A stretch of DNA of 55,579 nucleotides from Candidatus Tyrphobacter aquilonaris (GTDB taxonomy: Bacteria; Vulcanimicrobiota; Vulcanimicrobiia; Vulcanimicrobiales; Vulcanimicrobiaceae), in the NCBI GenBank assembly GCA_003133745.1, contig PKZD01000037.1, positions 6,437-62,015 on the forward strand, in the 5' to 3' direction. The notes beneath the pieces are model-generated. The model saw only the letters and a program-made list of their open reading frames with translations. It had not been told where the DNA came from and searched no databases. Each line of letters starts with the position of its first letter. Position 1 is the stretch's first letter. The position numbers and the translations under genes are program-made. Of the stretch, positions 16,657-25,205 are shown in pieces.

Positions 16657-17574
16657 TCAGGAAACGCCCTGGACCATATCATGGCCGGGGCGTTCGTGCA
16701 AGGCTCCCAAGATTTGGCGGTAGGAAGCGTAGCGCTCGGGCTCGATTTCCCCGCGCTCCACCGCCTGGCGGATGCCGCAGCCGGGTTCGTGCAGATGCGT
16801 GCAGTCGGCAAACCGGCACCGCTCGGTTACATCGCGCATCTCGACGAATGCGGCGGCCAGCTCTCGCGGCGCAATGCCACCGAGACCGAAGTCGCCCACG
16901 CCCGGGCTATCTATAAGGAAGCCGCCGTCGAGACGGCACAGCCGCGCCGTCGTCGTCGTCTGCCGTCCCAGCCCGTGCCGCGAAACCTCGCCGACCACGG
17001 CCTCACCACCGAGGCTCCGAAAGATGCTGCTCTTCCCAACGCCCGAGATCCCGCCGAGCAGCGCCTTGCGTCCGAGGAGCATCGTCCGCAGCGTTTCGAC
17101 GCCGGAACCGCTCTTCGGATTCACGACGAGCGTGGCATAGCCGAGCGCTTCGTAGAGGCCCTGTCGGCGCAGGACTTCCTCCGGCGTCGCGAGATCGGGT
17201 TTCGTCCATACGACGATCGCGGTGATTCCCTCCAACTCCGCAAAGGCGAGCAACTGATCGAGGATCGTGAACCGGGGCGGCGGTTGTGCGAGGGCCATGA
17301 CGATGACGAGCGTGTCGACGTTCGCCGCGATCGTCTTCGCGCGACCTTCGGCCGTGCGCCGCGTGAGCGTCATCGCTCGCGGCTCGAGCCGTTCGATGAC
17401 CGTGCTGCCGTCTTCGAGCGGACGAACGAATGCGATGTCGCCGGGAACCGGCATCGAGCGGCGGCCGCGCATTCGCCGAAGTTGCGCCATTCGGGGGACG
17501 TTCTCTCCGTCGAGTGCGACCCACGCGGAGTTCTTGCCGGTTGAGACGACTAAGCCGCGATGCTCCTCACTCAT
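16657..17574 (-). CDS. rsgA: Ribosome small-subunit GTPase RsgA
   Basis: RsgA is a circularly permuted GTPase that checks late 30S maturation. The 305-residue protein has an OB-fold N-terminus, then motifs in permuted order: TKPD (G4), GISGVGKSS (G1), Thr-rich RQTTTTA (G2) and DSPGVGDFG (G3), followed by the C-terminal zinc site CRFADCTHLHEPGC. ATG 17574 gives MSEEHRGLVVSTGKNSAWV. Adjacent rpsT makes a small ribosome-related unit. It is divergent from the gene at 17617. Confidence 0.95.
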   Translation of the reverse strand: MSEEHRGLVVSTGKNSAWVALDGENVPRMAQLRRMRGRRSMPVPGDIAFVRPLEDGSTVIERLEPRAMTLTRRTAEGRAKTIAANVDTLVIVMALAQPPPRFTILDQLLAFAELEGITAIVVWTKPDLATPEEVLRRQGLYEALGYATLVVNPKSGSGVETLRTMLLGRKALLGGISGVGKSSIFRSLGGEAVVGEVSRHGLGRQTTTTARLCRLDGGFLIDSPGVGDFGLGGIAPRELAAAFVEMRDVTERCRFADCTHLHEPGCGIRQAVERGEIEPERYASYRQILGALHERPGHDMVQGVS

Positions 17575-17616
17575 CCGCAAGATTGCGCGGCACGAGCGGC
17601 TAACGTTGCAACAAAG

Positions 17617-17964
17617 ATGAGCGGAGCCATCGTGCTGGCAGTTTACCCCTCGGCAGCGGAAGCCTTGCCTGCGCTCGAACGCGCCCTCGGAGGCCCGGGA
17701 AAACCCGACGGCGTCCTCGAGGTGCGCCCATGCGACGGCGGCCTCGTCGTGACGTGGGATCCATCCCGGAGCGCGGTGCGTCTGGTCATCGGCGTCATCG
17801 ACGCGGAGCTGCGGCGGTACAATGCGACGCGACGAACGGAGCTGCTCGAGCCGCTGCCGCTCGAACGCCTCACGCAGATCGCGGCACAAGAGCTTCACGC
17901 GCCCGAAATCGCACCGGATCGCGTCCTCGAAGCATTGCTCGCGCAAGCCGGTTTGGCACCGTGA
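17617..17964 (+). CDS. Conserved-looking protein of unknown function preceding cdaA
   Basis: From ATG 17617 it encodes 115 residues, hydrophilic, with an alpha/beta pattern: AIVLAVYPSAAEALPALERAL, VLEVRPCDGGLVVTWDPSRS, VRLVIGVIDAELRRY. A start 57 bp upstream (ATG 17560) is possible but would overlap the rsgA coding region. No family is recognised. Its stop is 1 bp before the cdaA start, suggesting cotranscription with the c-di-AMP synthase. Confidence 0.65.
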   Translation: MSGAIVLAVYPSAAEALPALERALGGPGKPDGVLEVRPCDGGLVVTWDPSRSAVRLVIGVIDAELRRYNATRRTELLEPLPLERLTQIAAQELHAPEIAPDRVLEALLAQAGLAP

Positions 17965-17965
17965 A

Positions 17966-18850
17966 GTGCTGAACACGCTGCTCTCCTACGTCGGAATCAA
18001 CGACGTCGTCGACGTCCTCGCGACGAGCGTCCTCATCTACTACGTGCTGCTGCTGATCCGAGGCACGCGCGCGGTTCAGATCCTGACCGGCGTGCTCGTG
18101 CTGATCGCGTTGCTCGGGGCCGCGAACCTCTTGCACCTGTACGCGATGGGCGCGATCCTGCAACTGCTCGTCGTCGGTGCCGCGGTCTCACTTCCGATCG
18201 TCTTCCAACCCGAACTCCGTCGTGCGCTCGAGCAGATCGGGCGCGGCGGCGTCTTTCGCATGGGTGAGGAGCCGATCGACCCGCGCCGCGGCGAGGACCC
18301 GACGATCGCAATGATCGCCGACGCCGCATTCCTACTCGCGGGCAGCGGCCTCGGCGCGCTGATCGTGATCGAGCAGCAGAGCGGACTGAAAGACTTCACC
18401 GAGAGTGGAACGTTTCTCGATGCACGACTTTCCGTCGAACTCTTGCTCGCGATCTTCAACACCCGTTCGCCGCTCCACGACGGCGCGGTGATCGTCCGCG
18501 GTCCGATCGTCGAGGCGGCGGGATGCTTCCTGCCTCTGGCGGAGCCACGCTCCGGAGAGCGGCGCATCGGCACGCGCCATCGCGCGGCGCTCGGCTTGAG
18601 CGAGCAAACCGACGCGGTCGTGATCGTCGTCTCCGAGGAGAGCGGGGGCATCACGGTCGCGCGAGCCGGCAAACTCACTCGGCCGATCGAGGAGCAGCAG
18701 CGGTTGATTCGCGTTCTCCTCGCGGTGACGCGCGGGCCGAGAGAACGCCGCACGCCAAACGATTTCGTCACCCAACTGCGAACGCGGCTCTTCCCGCAGA
18801 TTCGCCGAGAGCGCTCCCGTGCAGATCATCCGCAAGAACTTCACTCTTAA
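17966..18850 (+). CDS. cdaA: Membrane diadenylate cyclase CdaA (c-di-AMP synthase)
   Basis: CdaA makes c-di-AMP from two ATP. GTG 17966 gives 294 residues: three N-terminal membrane helices (VLIYYVLLLIRG, ILTGVLVLIALLGAANLL, GAILQLLVVGAAVSLPIVF), then a DisA_N cyclase domain with the diagnostic DGA motif in SPLHDGAVIVRG (about 170) and the RHR motif in GTRHRAALGLSE (about 204). It is followed, with a 32-bp overlap, by a YbbR-domain gene and then glmM, the classic cdaA-cdaR-glmM operon. A c-di-AMP riboswitch lies just after glmM. Confidence 0.96.
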   Translation: MLNTLLSYVGINDVVDVLATSVLIYYVLLLIRGTRAVQILTGVLVLIALLGAANLLHLYAMGAILQLLVVGAAVSLPIVFQPELRRALEQIGRGGVFRMGEEPIDPRRGEDPTIAMIADAAFLLAGSGLGALIVIEQQSGLKDFTESGTFLDARLSVELLLAIFNTRSPLHDGAVIVRGPIVEAAGCFLPLAEPRSGERRIGTRHRAALGLSEQTDAVVIVVSEESGGITVARAGKLTRPIEEQQRLIRVLLAVTRGPRERRTPNDFVTQLRTRLFPQIRRERSRADHPQELHS

Positions 18851-19484
18851 GGTCTTCTCGCTCGCGCTTGCGATCGTGGGCTGGGCATACATCCGGTTTG
18901 CGAGCAATCCGCTCGTGGCGGCCCGTTTCGACCAACAGCTCTCCGTGCCGATCACGACGGTGAACGTTCCGATCGGCTATGCCGCGCATTACACCGACAC
19001 GACGGCTTCGGTGACGATCGCCTACAAGCGCGGCGTACCGCCCGTCGCCCCGTACGCGGTGAAGGCGGTCCTCGATCTCACGGGGCGCGGCGCGGGCGTC
19101 TACAACGTCCCCGTCGAGTTGGTCGCGCCGGACGTCGCGGTTCAAAGCTTGAGCCCCGCGTCGGTGACGCTGACGCTCGAACGCATCGCGGAACGCACGC
19201 TGCCGGTCGTCATGCACTACACGGGTACGCAGGAGCCGGGCATCGTCGTGAGCCGCGCTTCCCTTTCCCCGCAAAGCGTCTCCGTCAATGGGACGAGCGG
19301 AGCGCTCTCGCAGGTCGTCGAGGTGCGCGTGGACGTTCCGATGCCGGCGTCGCCGAAGAGCTTCGACGAGATGTTGCGGCCGCGCCCCGTCAACGCCGCG
19401 GGGGACGAGGTCGACGAACTGCAGGTCGCACCCGATCTCGTGCGCGTACATGTCGATTTCATCGCGCCGCAGGGGTCGCAATGA
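18819..19484 (+). CDS. cdaR: YbbR-domain protein (CdaR-like regulator of CdaA)
   Basis: A 221-residue protein with one N-terminal membrane helix (FSLALAIVGWAYIRFA) and two or so YbbR repeats outside the membrane (QQLSVPITTVNVPIGY; VPVELVAPDVAVQSLSPASVTLTLE; SVSVNGTSGALSQVVEVRVDV). In Firmicutes CdaR binds CdaA and modulates its activity. GTG 18819 lies inside the cdaA 3' end (32-bp overlap), and its stop overlaps the glmM ATG. Four YbbR repeats are common in Bacillus; this copy is shorter. Confidence 0.9.
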   Translation: MQIIRKNFTLKVFSLALAIVGWAYIRFASNPLVAARFDQQLSVPITTVNVPIGYAAHYTDTTASVTIAYKRGVPPVAPYAVKAVLDLTGRGAGVYNVPVELVAPDVAVQSLSPASVTLTLERIAERTLPVVMHYTGTQEPGIVVSRASLSPQSVSVNGTSGALSQVVEVRVDVPMPASPKSFDEMLRPRPVNAAGDEVDELQVAPDLVRVHVDFIAPQGSQ

Positions 19485-20836
19485 CGTTGTTTGGGACCGA
19501 CGGCGTTCGCGGCGTCGCGAACGCGGAGCTGACGCCGGAACTCGCATTTCGCATCGGACGCGCGGGCGCGAGCGTGCTCGCGCGCAACAGCGAGCGACAT
19601 CGGCCGATCATCGTCGGAAGGGACACGCGGCTATCGGGAACGATGCTCGAGGCGGCGATCGTCGCGGGCATCACGTCGGTCGGGCGCGATGCGGTTTCGA
19701 TCGGAATCGTTCCGACTCCGGCGGTTGCGTGCGTGACCGTTGCCGAGCAGGCCGCGGCGGGCGTCATGATCAGCGCGTCGCACAACCCGATCGCCGACAA
19801 CGGCATCAAGTTCTTCGGAGCCGACGGTTTCAAACTCCCCGACGCGGTGGAAGAAGAGATCGAAGCGCTCGTTGACGATCCCGGCCTCCCGCGACCGACG
19901 GGCACGGGCATCGGGGTCGCGCGCCTCGCGCAGAATCTCGTTCGCCACTACTATCGCCTGCTCGAGAACGCCGACGCCGATCTCGAAGGGCTTCATGTCG
20001 TCGTCGACGCGGCATTCGGATCCGCGTACGCGATCGCGCCCTACGCATTGCGCAAACTCGGCGCGCGCGTCACCGAGCTGCACTGCGAGAACGACGGCTC
20101 GCGCATCAACGTCGAGTGCGGCGCAACCGACCTTCGCGCGCTGCGCGCGCACGTGCAAGGCCTCGTCGCCGCCGGTGAACGCGTGGTCGGCGTCGCCTTC
20201 GACGGCGATGCGGACCGGGCGCTCTTCGTCGACGAGCGCGGAGAGATCGTCAGCGGCGATCACGTCCTCTTCGCGATCGGACGCCATCTGCACGAACGCG
20301 GGGAACTCGCGGGAGACGCGATCGTCGGTACCGTCATGACGAACATCGGCGCGGAGCGCGCGCTCGCGCGGCACGGCATCACGCTCCTGCGAGCGCCCGT
20401 CGGCGATCGCTACGTGCTCGCGATGATGCGCTCCGGCGGGTACGTCTTGGGGGGCGAGCAGTCCGGGCATATCATCGATCTGCTGCGCAACACGACCGGG
20501 GACGGCCCGATGACCGCCGTTTTGCTCCTTGGGATCGCCGCCCGGCAGGGCTCGAGCCTCCACGACCTCGTTGGAGAGGTCGTCGTGGCGCCCCAGGTCC
20601 TCGTAAACGTCCGGACTCGCCGCCGGGAGCTGCTCGACGCTCCCGCGGTCCGCGCAGCTATCCAGAGGGTCGAGGCGGCCCTGAACGGCTCCGGGCGCCT
20701 CTTGATCCGCCCCTCGGGCACCGAGCCTCTCATCCGGATCATGGCGGAGGGGGACGATCGGGACAAAATCGAGCGGTTTGCCGCCGAAGTCGCCCGCGCG
20801 ATCGGGAAGGAGATCGAGGACCTAGGGGAAAGCTAA
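19481..20836 (+). CDS. glmM: Phosphoglucosamine mutase
   Basis: GlmM converts glucosamine-6-phosphate to glucosamine-1-phosphate for UDP-GlcNAc and hence peptidoglycan. The 451-residue protein has GTDGVRGVAN at the N-terminus, the phosphoserine loop MISASHNPIADNG (about 96-108), the metal loop FDGDADRAL (about 240) and the sugar-binding GGEQSGHII. The C-terminal phosphate-binding RPSGTEPLIR is intact. It overlaps the ybbR stop by ATGA. In other bacteria GlmM can bind and inhibit CdaA; the operon makes this worth considering here. Confidence 0.97.
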   Translation: MTLFGTDGVRGVANAELTPELAFRIGRAGASVLARNSERHRPIIVGRDTRLSGTMLEAAIVAGITSVGRDAVSIGIVPTPAVACVTVAEQAAAGVMISASHNPIADNGIKFFGADGFKLPDAVEEEIEALVDDPGLPRPTGTGIGVARLAQNLVRHYYRLLENADADLEGLHVVVDAAFGSAYAIAPYALRKLGARVTELHCENDGSRINVECGATDLRALRAHVQGLVAAGERVVGVAFDGDADRALFVDERGEIVSGDHVLFAIGRHLHERGELAGDAIVGTVMTNIGAERALARHGITLLRAPVGDRYVLAMMRSGGYVLGGEQSGHIIDLLRNTTGDGPMTAVLLLGIAARQGSSLHDLVGEVVVAPQVLVNVRTRRRELLDAPAVRAAIQRVEAALNGSGRLLIRPSGTEPLIRIMAEGDDRDKIERFAAEVARAIGKEIEDLGES

Positions 20837-20894
20837 CCCGCGGCTCGGGGTGCTCCCATGGGATCGCTTTTCGTGCCATAGACAACTGAGGAGT

Positions 20895-21059
20895 CACTGA
20901 ATCCGAAGCAACGCTTCGGAGCGGGGGAAATCGGGGGCACCTGCCCACGATAAGCTTCCGGATCCTGACACGTACGCGTACAGGCCGCCGGTGGGGTGAA
21001 TGGACTTCGGTCCTAGGGCGATCTTTCTCGTCCGAACCCGACAACTAACCTCGCAAGTG
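20895..21059 (+). promoter_or_regulatory. c-di-AMP riboswitch (ydaO/yuaA class)
   Basis: The conserved ydaO core is seen in order: CTGAATCCGAAG, a 7-bp stem CCGAAGC/GCTTCGG with loop AAC, GAGCGGGGGAA, then after a variable stem GGGGTGAAT, AGGGCGAT, and the 3' block CCGAACCCGACAACTAACC followed by TCGCA. CACT (20895-20898) can close P1 with AGTG (21056-21059). The aptamer ends only 7 nt before the Shine-Dalgarno of the NlpC/P60 gene, so control of translation initiation is plausible; no T-rich terminator is seen. Members of this class usually lower expression when c-di-AMP is high and often precede cell-wall hydrolases. The gap 20837-20894 has no convincing promoter, so read-through from glmM is possible. 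Confidence 0.93.
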
Positions 21060-21079
21060 TGGAGAAAGAGGAGTTGCTC

Positions 21080-21682
21080 TTGCGTTTCGCGTTCGTTGCC
21101 TGGGCCTTTGCCCTATTTGTCGCCGGCTCGTTCGGGGTGAGCCACGCGGCGCCCCTCGGCCACTTCCCGTCCACCAACGCATCCTTCGCTCGCATCAGTG
21201 CCGAGCGGAGCAGTCCCGACCTTCGACAATGGATTTCGCAGCCGATCGTGATCGAGCGCGGGCATCATGCCGCCGCAATGGGCCGCTTTGCGAGCCACGT
21301 CTTGGCTCGCACGTCGCTCATCGCGCAGCGCCTCACGCGCAGCGCCTTGCGCTTCCTGGGCGTTCCGTACGTCTTCGGAGGCACGTCGACGTCCGGCTTT
21401 GATTGCTCGGGTTACGTTCAGCACGTCTTTGCGATGCTCGGCATTCATCTGCCTCGAACCGCGGACGCACAGTTCTACGCGGGCGGTTACGTTCGCTATC
21501 CACATCCGGGCGATCTCGTTTTCTTCCAAACATATGAACCCGGTCCGTCGCACGTCGGCATCTATCTCGGACACGGTCAGTTCGTGCACGCGAGCTCGAG
21601 CCACGGCGTCATGGTGAGCCGCCTCTCCGATGCGTATTGGGCGAACCGCTATCTCGGCGCGAAAAACCTGATGGGACGCTAA
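21080..21682 (+). CDS. Secreted NlpC/P60 cell-wall endopeptidase under the c-di-AMP riboswitch
   Basis: TTG 21080 follows a good ribosome-binding site (aaaGAGGAG, 6-nt spacing) and gives 200 residues opening with a signal peptide (RFAFVAWAFALFVAGSFGVSHA). The C-terminal half is an NlpC/P60 domain: LGVPYVFGGTSTSGFDCSGYVQ with the catalytic Cys, PGDLVFFQ, and SHVGIYLGHGQFVHASS with the catalytic His. Such enzymes cut peptide stems of peptidoglycan. In-frame GTG 21059 and TTG 21074 are less well placed. Upstream lies the c-di-AMP riboswitch, linking hydrolase level to the second messenger. Confidence 0.93.
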   Translation: MRFAFVAWAFALFVAGSFGVSHAAPLGHFPSTNASFARISAERSSPDLRQWISQPIVIERGHHAAAMGRFASHVLARTSLIAQRLTRSALRFLGVPYVFGGTSTSGFDCSGYVQHVFAMLGIHLPRTADAQFYAGGYVRYPHPGDLVFFQTYEPGPSHVGIYLGHGQFVHASSSHGVMVSRLSDAYWANRYLGAKNLMGR

Positions 21683-21747
21683 CGCAAAGCGCAAGTCCGC
21701 CATCCCCAGGAAACACTCCGGCAATCTCATAATTCTAAGCTGGAACC

Positions 21748-22089
21748 ATGGAAAGCCCCCCGACGATCGCTGAGCTGTACTCCGCCATCTTGATGTTGAG
21801 CGAGCGCGTCGATCATGGCTTCACCGAGGTCGGTCGGCGTTTTTCAGGAGTCGATCAACGCTTTGCCGGAATCGATCAACGCTTTGATGGGCTCGATCAA
21901 CGGCTCGCCCAGATGGATCATCGCCTCAACGCGCGGATCGACGATCTTGGGGAAAAGCTCCGCGAGGAGATGAAGACCGGGTTCGACGCCGCCTACGGAC
22001 GCCTGACGGCCCTTGAATCCTGGACCCAAACGGCCGACACGTCGTTCGAAAGGATCGAACTGCGTTTGAGCGTGGTCGAACGCCTCTAA
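21748..22089 (+). CDS. Small coiled-coil protein with heptad-like repeats
   Basis: A 113-residue hydrophilic protein from ATG 21748. Residues about 28-65 contain near-repeats of the type RFxGIDQRFxGLDQRLxQMDHRL, with regular hydrophobic spacing, so a coiled coil is expected. The repeats are also visible in the DNA (gtcgatcaacgcttt, atcgatcaacgcttt, ctcgatcaacggctc). TAAGCT sits 6 bp before the ATG and could be a -10 box for a leaderless message, but no -35 is clear. No function can be assigned. Confidence 0.65.
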   Translation: MESPPTIAELYSAILMLSERVDHGFTEVGRRFSGVDQRFAGIDQRFDGLDQRLAQMDHRLNARIDDLGEKLREEMKTGFDAAYGRLTALESWTQTADTSFERIELRLSVVERL

Positions 22090-22135
22090 CAAGGGACCGC
22101 GACCGCCGCCTGAGTAACTCGCTAGCGCGTCGCAA

Positions 22136-22207
22136 TGGGGTGTCGCCAAGCGGTAAGGCAGCGGACTTTGAATCCGCCATTCGTTGGTTCGAATCCAGCC
22201 ACCCCAG
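22136..22207 (+). tRNA. tRNA-Gln (anticodon TTG)
   Basis: All arms fold: a 7-bp acceptor stem TGGGGTG/CACCCCA, a D arm GCC/GGC, an anticodon stem GCGGA/TCCGC enclosing CTTTGAA with anticodon TTG, and a T arm GTTGG-TTCGAAT-CCAGC. The discriminator base is G and CCA is not encoded. It lies between the coiled-coil gene and a 192-bp stretch (22208-22399) that holds no gene but carries a repeat-like motif. Confidence 0.96.
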
Positions 22208-22240
22208 AAGAAACTCGCGAGGAACCGCGCTTCACCGTAG

Positions 22241-22287
22241 CCTCGGAGACGTTCGTCGCTCGTCGTCCATGACTCGCTCCTACTGCG
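22241..22287 (+). repeat. Copy 1 of a dispersed GC-rich intergenic motif
   Basis: The segment starting CTCGGAGACGTTCGTCG and running through GTCCATG to CTCCTACTGCG aligns by eye with the minus strand of 28209-28255 (CTCGAAGACGCTCGTCG... GTCCATG... CTCCTGCT) and in part with 27979-28012 (GCTCGCTCGCCGTCCAGG...). All three are in non-coding DNA. It may be an interspersed repeat family; composition bias could produce some of the similarity. Confidence 0.4.
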
Positions 22288-22399
22288 TTCCTCGCCCCTC
22301 TCGCCATCCCGGCTCCGGGGCTCGTTCACAGCCTCCTCGGCAAGGTGAAGCGCGACCCCTCCCTCGCGAAGTGATATTGCGGTACTTGCAAGAAGGAGC

Positions 22400-23506
22400 G
22401 TGCGAGTGAAACTTTGTTTGCTCGCCGCCGTCGCGGCGTTGCTCACGTTGCCGATCGATGCCGCCGGGGCCGCGAATGCCGCGCCGAGCGCGCTAAGCCT
22501 CGACGCGCAGGTGCCGCGCTATCAATACATCTTCGTGATCGTCGAGGAGAACAAGGATTACGGGCAGGTCGTCGGGAGCAGCGACGCGCCGACGATCACG
22601 CGCCTTGCGCGCGAATACGGCGATGCCGCGAACTTCTACGCCGAGACGCATCCGAGCGAGCCGAACTATGTCGCTCTCGTCGGCGGCTATACGTACGGAA
22701 TCCGAGATGACGACGCGTTCTTCTGCTATCCGCACGATCCCGACCCCTCGTGTCCGAACAGCAACAAACCCGGCTACGTCAATCATACGATCGACGCGCC
22801 GAGCCTCGCGACGCAGTTGGAAGCCGCGGGGCTGACGTGGAAGAACTACAACGAATCCCTCCCCGCCGCGGGCTCGCTCGCCGTCGTCGCCGCGGACGCG
22901 CACGCCCGCGATGTCCCACCGACGCTTGCGGTCTACGCATCGAAGCACTCGGGCTTCATCAACTTCGCTTCGGTGCAGCACGATCCGCAGCGGGCACAGC
23001 ATCTGGTCGGATTCGGCCAGCTGTACGCCGATCTCGCGAGCGGCCACATCCCGAACTTCTCACTCATCGTCCCGAATCTGTGCAACGAGATGCACGGCGT
23101 CGGCGGCCTCGCCGCCGCACCGGAGGGCTGCGAGCAGAGCCACCTCTCGCAACTCATCTGGCGCGGCGACGAGAACATCGCGACGCTCGTGCAGCGGATC
23201 ATGGCCTCGGCCGCGTGGCGCTCCGCGGCGAACGCCGCCATCGTCGTGACCTTCGACGAGGACGATCACTACGGTCGGCAGGGGTGCTGTGGAAGCGACC
23301 CGCACGATCTCTCAAACGCAGGCGGCGGCCACATTCCGACGATCATCGTGACGAACCACGGCCCGCGCAATCTCTCCGACGCGACGCCGTACAGTCACTA
23401 CTCGCTCCTGCGCACGATCGAGGATGCATTCGGCATTCACACATACCTCCACCAAGCCGCGGCCGCGAGCGTCGTACCGATGCTGCCGCTCTTCCGCGTC
23501 CGCTAG
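22400..23506 (+). CDS. Secreted phosphoesterase (PF04185; acid phosphatase/phospholipase C-like)
   Basis: A 368-residue protein with a signal peptide (LCLLAAVAALLTLPIDAAGAANA) and the phosphoesterase family layout: YIFVIVEENKDYGQVVGS (metal-site ENK), THPSEPNYVALVGG with the nucleophile region, SLIVPNLCNEMHG, VVTFDEDDHYGR and GGHIPTIIVTNHGP. The alkaline-phosphatase-like fold hydrolyses phosphate mono- or diesters outside the cytoplasm; the substrate is unknown. Several Cys pairs (CYPHDPDPSC, CCG) could form disulfides. The Shine-Dalgarno AAGGAG at about 22390 fits either GTG 22400 or GTG 22406. Confidence 0.88.
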   Translation: MRVKLCLLAAVAALLTLPIDAAGAANAAPSALSLDAQVPRYQYIFVIVEENKDYGQVVGSSDAPTITRLAREYGDAANFYAETHPSEPNYVALVGGYTYGIRDDDAFFCYPHDPDPSCPNSNKPGYVNHTIDAPSLATQLEAAGLTWKNYNESLPAAGSLAVVAADAHARDVPPTLAVYASKHSGFINFASVQHDPQRAQHLVGFGQLYADLASGHIPNFSLIVPNLCNEMHGVGGLAAAPEGCEQSHLSQLIWRGDENIATLVQRIMASAAWRSAANAAIVVTFDEDDHYGRQGCCGSDPHDLSNAGGGHIPTIIVTNHGPRNLSDATPYSHYSLLRTIEDAFGIHTYLHQAAAASVVPMLPLFRVR

Positions 23507-23547
23507 CTCCGGCAGGACAGCAGCGTTTTGCGCGCAAAGGCACCGGC

Positions 23548-23922
23548 GTGGCGAGCGAAGACTTGAATATCGAGACCGAGAGCGAGAACGGCGGCAAGAC
23601 GCTCGTGTTCAAGCTCTCCGGAAGCCTCGATCTCGCAACGAGCGGCACGGTTCGCGAAGCGCTTGCAAAGGTTGCCAAGGGCGGTTCCCACGATCTCATC
23701 GTCGACCTCACGCATGTCGACTTCCTCGATTCAACCGGCCTGGGCGCGCTCATCGGCGCGCATCGCCGCGCCGCGGAGGGAGGCGGTCAGGTCCGACTCG
23801 TGGTCGCGGGCGGTACGATCGCACGACTCCTGAACATCACCGGGCTCGTGCGCGTCTTCGCGGTCTATCCGACGCTCAAGGACGCGCTCCAAGAGCGCTC
23901 CCGGGTTACGAACGCTTCGTAA
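23548..23922 (+). CDS. STAS-domain anti-sigma factor antagonist
   Basis: GTG 23548 gives 124 residues: a single STAS domain with LVFKLSGSLDLATSGTVREAL and the phospho-switch motif VDFLDSTGLGALIGAHRRA, whose Ser/Thr is the usual target of a partner anti-sigma kinase. No kinase or sigma factor lies nearby, so the partner is encoded elsewhere. An upstream in-frame extension is a shadow of the phosphoesterase gene. The 3' end overlaps the convergent glcF-like gene by 17 bp. Confidence 0.9.
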   Translation: MASEDLNIETESENGGKTLVFKLSGSLDLATSGTVREALAKVAKGGSHDLIVDLTHVDFLDSTGLGALIGAHRRAAEGGGQVRLVVAGGTIARLLNITGLVRVFAVYPTLKDALQERSRVTNAS

Positions 23923-25165
23923 ACTCGTCGTCGTAGGCGGCGTCAAGCAACTCGACGACGTGGCGAACCTGCACCGCACTTCCCGCAGCGTGCAATCCTG
24001 CGGCGACCTGCATTGCGCAGCCCGGATTCGCAGTCGCCGCCATCGCCGCGCCGGTCTCGAGGATCGCCTCGACTTTGCGCCGCTGCAGGCGCCGCGCCAT
24101 CGCCGGCTGCGTCAAGTTGTAGATGCCGGCGCTTCCGCAGCAGATCGTACTCTCGCGCATCTCAGCCAGGCGTAACCCCGGGATCTTCGCGAGCAGGCGT
24201 CGCGGCGGCGCGGTGATGCGCTGGGCGTTGGCCAGGTGACACGCCTCCTGATAGGTCACGGTGCAGTCGAGCGCGACGCCGGGTTTCGGCAGCTCCACCG
24301 CGTCGAGCACCTCGATTGCGTCGCGGACGCGCGCCGCAAATCGTTCGGCTCGTGCGTGCCATGTCGTGTCGCCGGCGAGAAGTTCCGCATATTCCTTGAG
24401 CGTCGAACCGCAGCCGGCCGCATTCACGACGTACACGTCCGCGCCGGAGCGCTCGAACGCCGCAATGTTGCGGCGCGCCATTTCCCGCCCGAGATCGCTC
24501 TCGCCCGCGTGAACCGCGATCGCGCCGCAGCATCCCTGATCGGCCGGCACGACGACGCTGAGACCCGCTCGCTGCAGCATCCGCACCGTCGCTTCGTGAA
24601 CTTCGGGAAAGGCGACGTGCATGACGCAGCCCGCGTGGAGAAATGCGACGCCCTGCGCCTGCGCGGTCTCGTAACGCTGCCCCCGCGGAACGAACGCCTT
24701 GCTCGGAATCCGCGGCGCAAGTGCGACGAGATCGCGCAGCCCGACGAACGCCGCGAGCGATTGAAGGCCCGTGATCTGCGCGAGACGCAATGCGAATGCC
24801 GCGGCACGCATGATTCCAAGGTGCGTGAAGAGCGCTCGGAGCAGAAACGCGCGGACGACGCGCTTTCCAACGCCCTCGCGCTCGGCCTGTGCGCGCCGAA
24901 CCTGCGCCCGCGCGGGCTCGATGAGCATGCCGTAGCGCACGCCCGAAGGGCAGACCGCCTCGCAGCCTCGGCAGTCGAGACACTCGGACATCTGCTCGAC
25001 GAACCCCGGGCTGAGGAGATCGAGATTCCCTTCGCCGACGGCACGGATCAGGCTGATGCGTCCCCGCGGGCTCGAGGTCTCCGTCGACGTTTCGAGATAG
25101 GTGGGGCAGTTCTGCAGGCAAAGCCCGCACCGAATGCACGTATCGTAGACGACGGCCGGGGGCAC
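23906..25165 (-). CDS. glcF: GlcF-like Fe-S subunit (glycolate oxidase iron-sulfur subunit family)
   Basis: A 419-residue protein with two 4Fe-4S sites, [12 protein letters not shown] (about residue 10) and [12 protein letters not shown] (about 63), followed by two cysteine-rich CCG domains: one ending [13 protein letters not shown], the second with CHLANAQR and [13 protein letters not shown]. This is the GlcF/heterodisulfide-reductase D architecture that passes electrons from a flavin dehydrogenase to the quinone pool. No GlcD/GlcE flavoprotein gene is adjacent. GTG 25165 lies 40 bp downstream of the citrate synthase gene, on the same strand. Confidence 0.9.
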   Translation of the reverse strand: MPPAVVYDTCIRCGLCLQNCPTYLETSTETSSPRGRISLIRAVGEGNLDLLSPGFVEQMSECLDCRGCEAVCPSGVRYGMLIEPARAQVRRAQAEREGVGKRVVRAFLLRALFTHLGIMRAAAFALRLAQITGLQSLAAFVGLRDLVALAPRIPSKAFVPRGQRYETAQAQGVAFLHAGCVMHVAFPEVHEATVRMLQRAGLSVVVPADQGCCGAIAVHAGESDLGREMARRNIAAFERSGADVYVVNAAGCGSTLKEYAELLAGDTTWHARAERFAARVRDAIEVLDAVELPKPGVALDCTVTYQEACHLANAQRITAPPRRLLAKIPGLRLAEMRESTICCGSAGIYNLTQPAMARRLQRRKVEAILETGAAMAATANPGCAMQVAAGLHAAGSAVQVRHVVELLDAAYDDEFTKRS

Positions 25166-25205
25166 GTCGTTTCCTTCGAACCCCCGAACGGCCGTCGAAT
25201 CTACG

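Noticed and set aside
24162-25139. 325-codon minus-strand frame overlapping glcF
   Set aside because: Arg-rich out-of-frame reading of glcF; the true frame carries the Fe-S cysteines.
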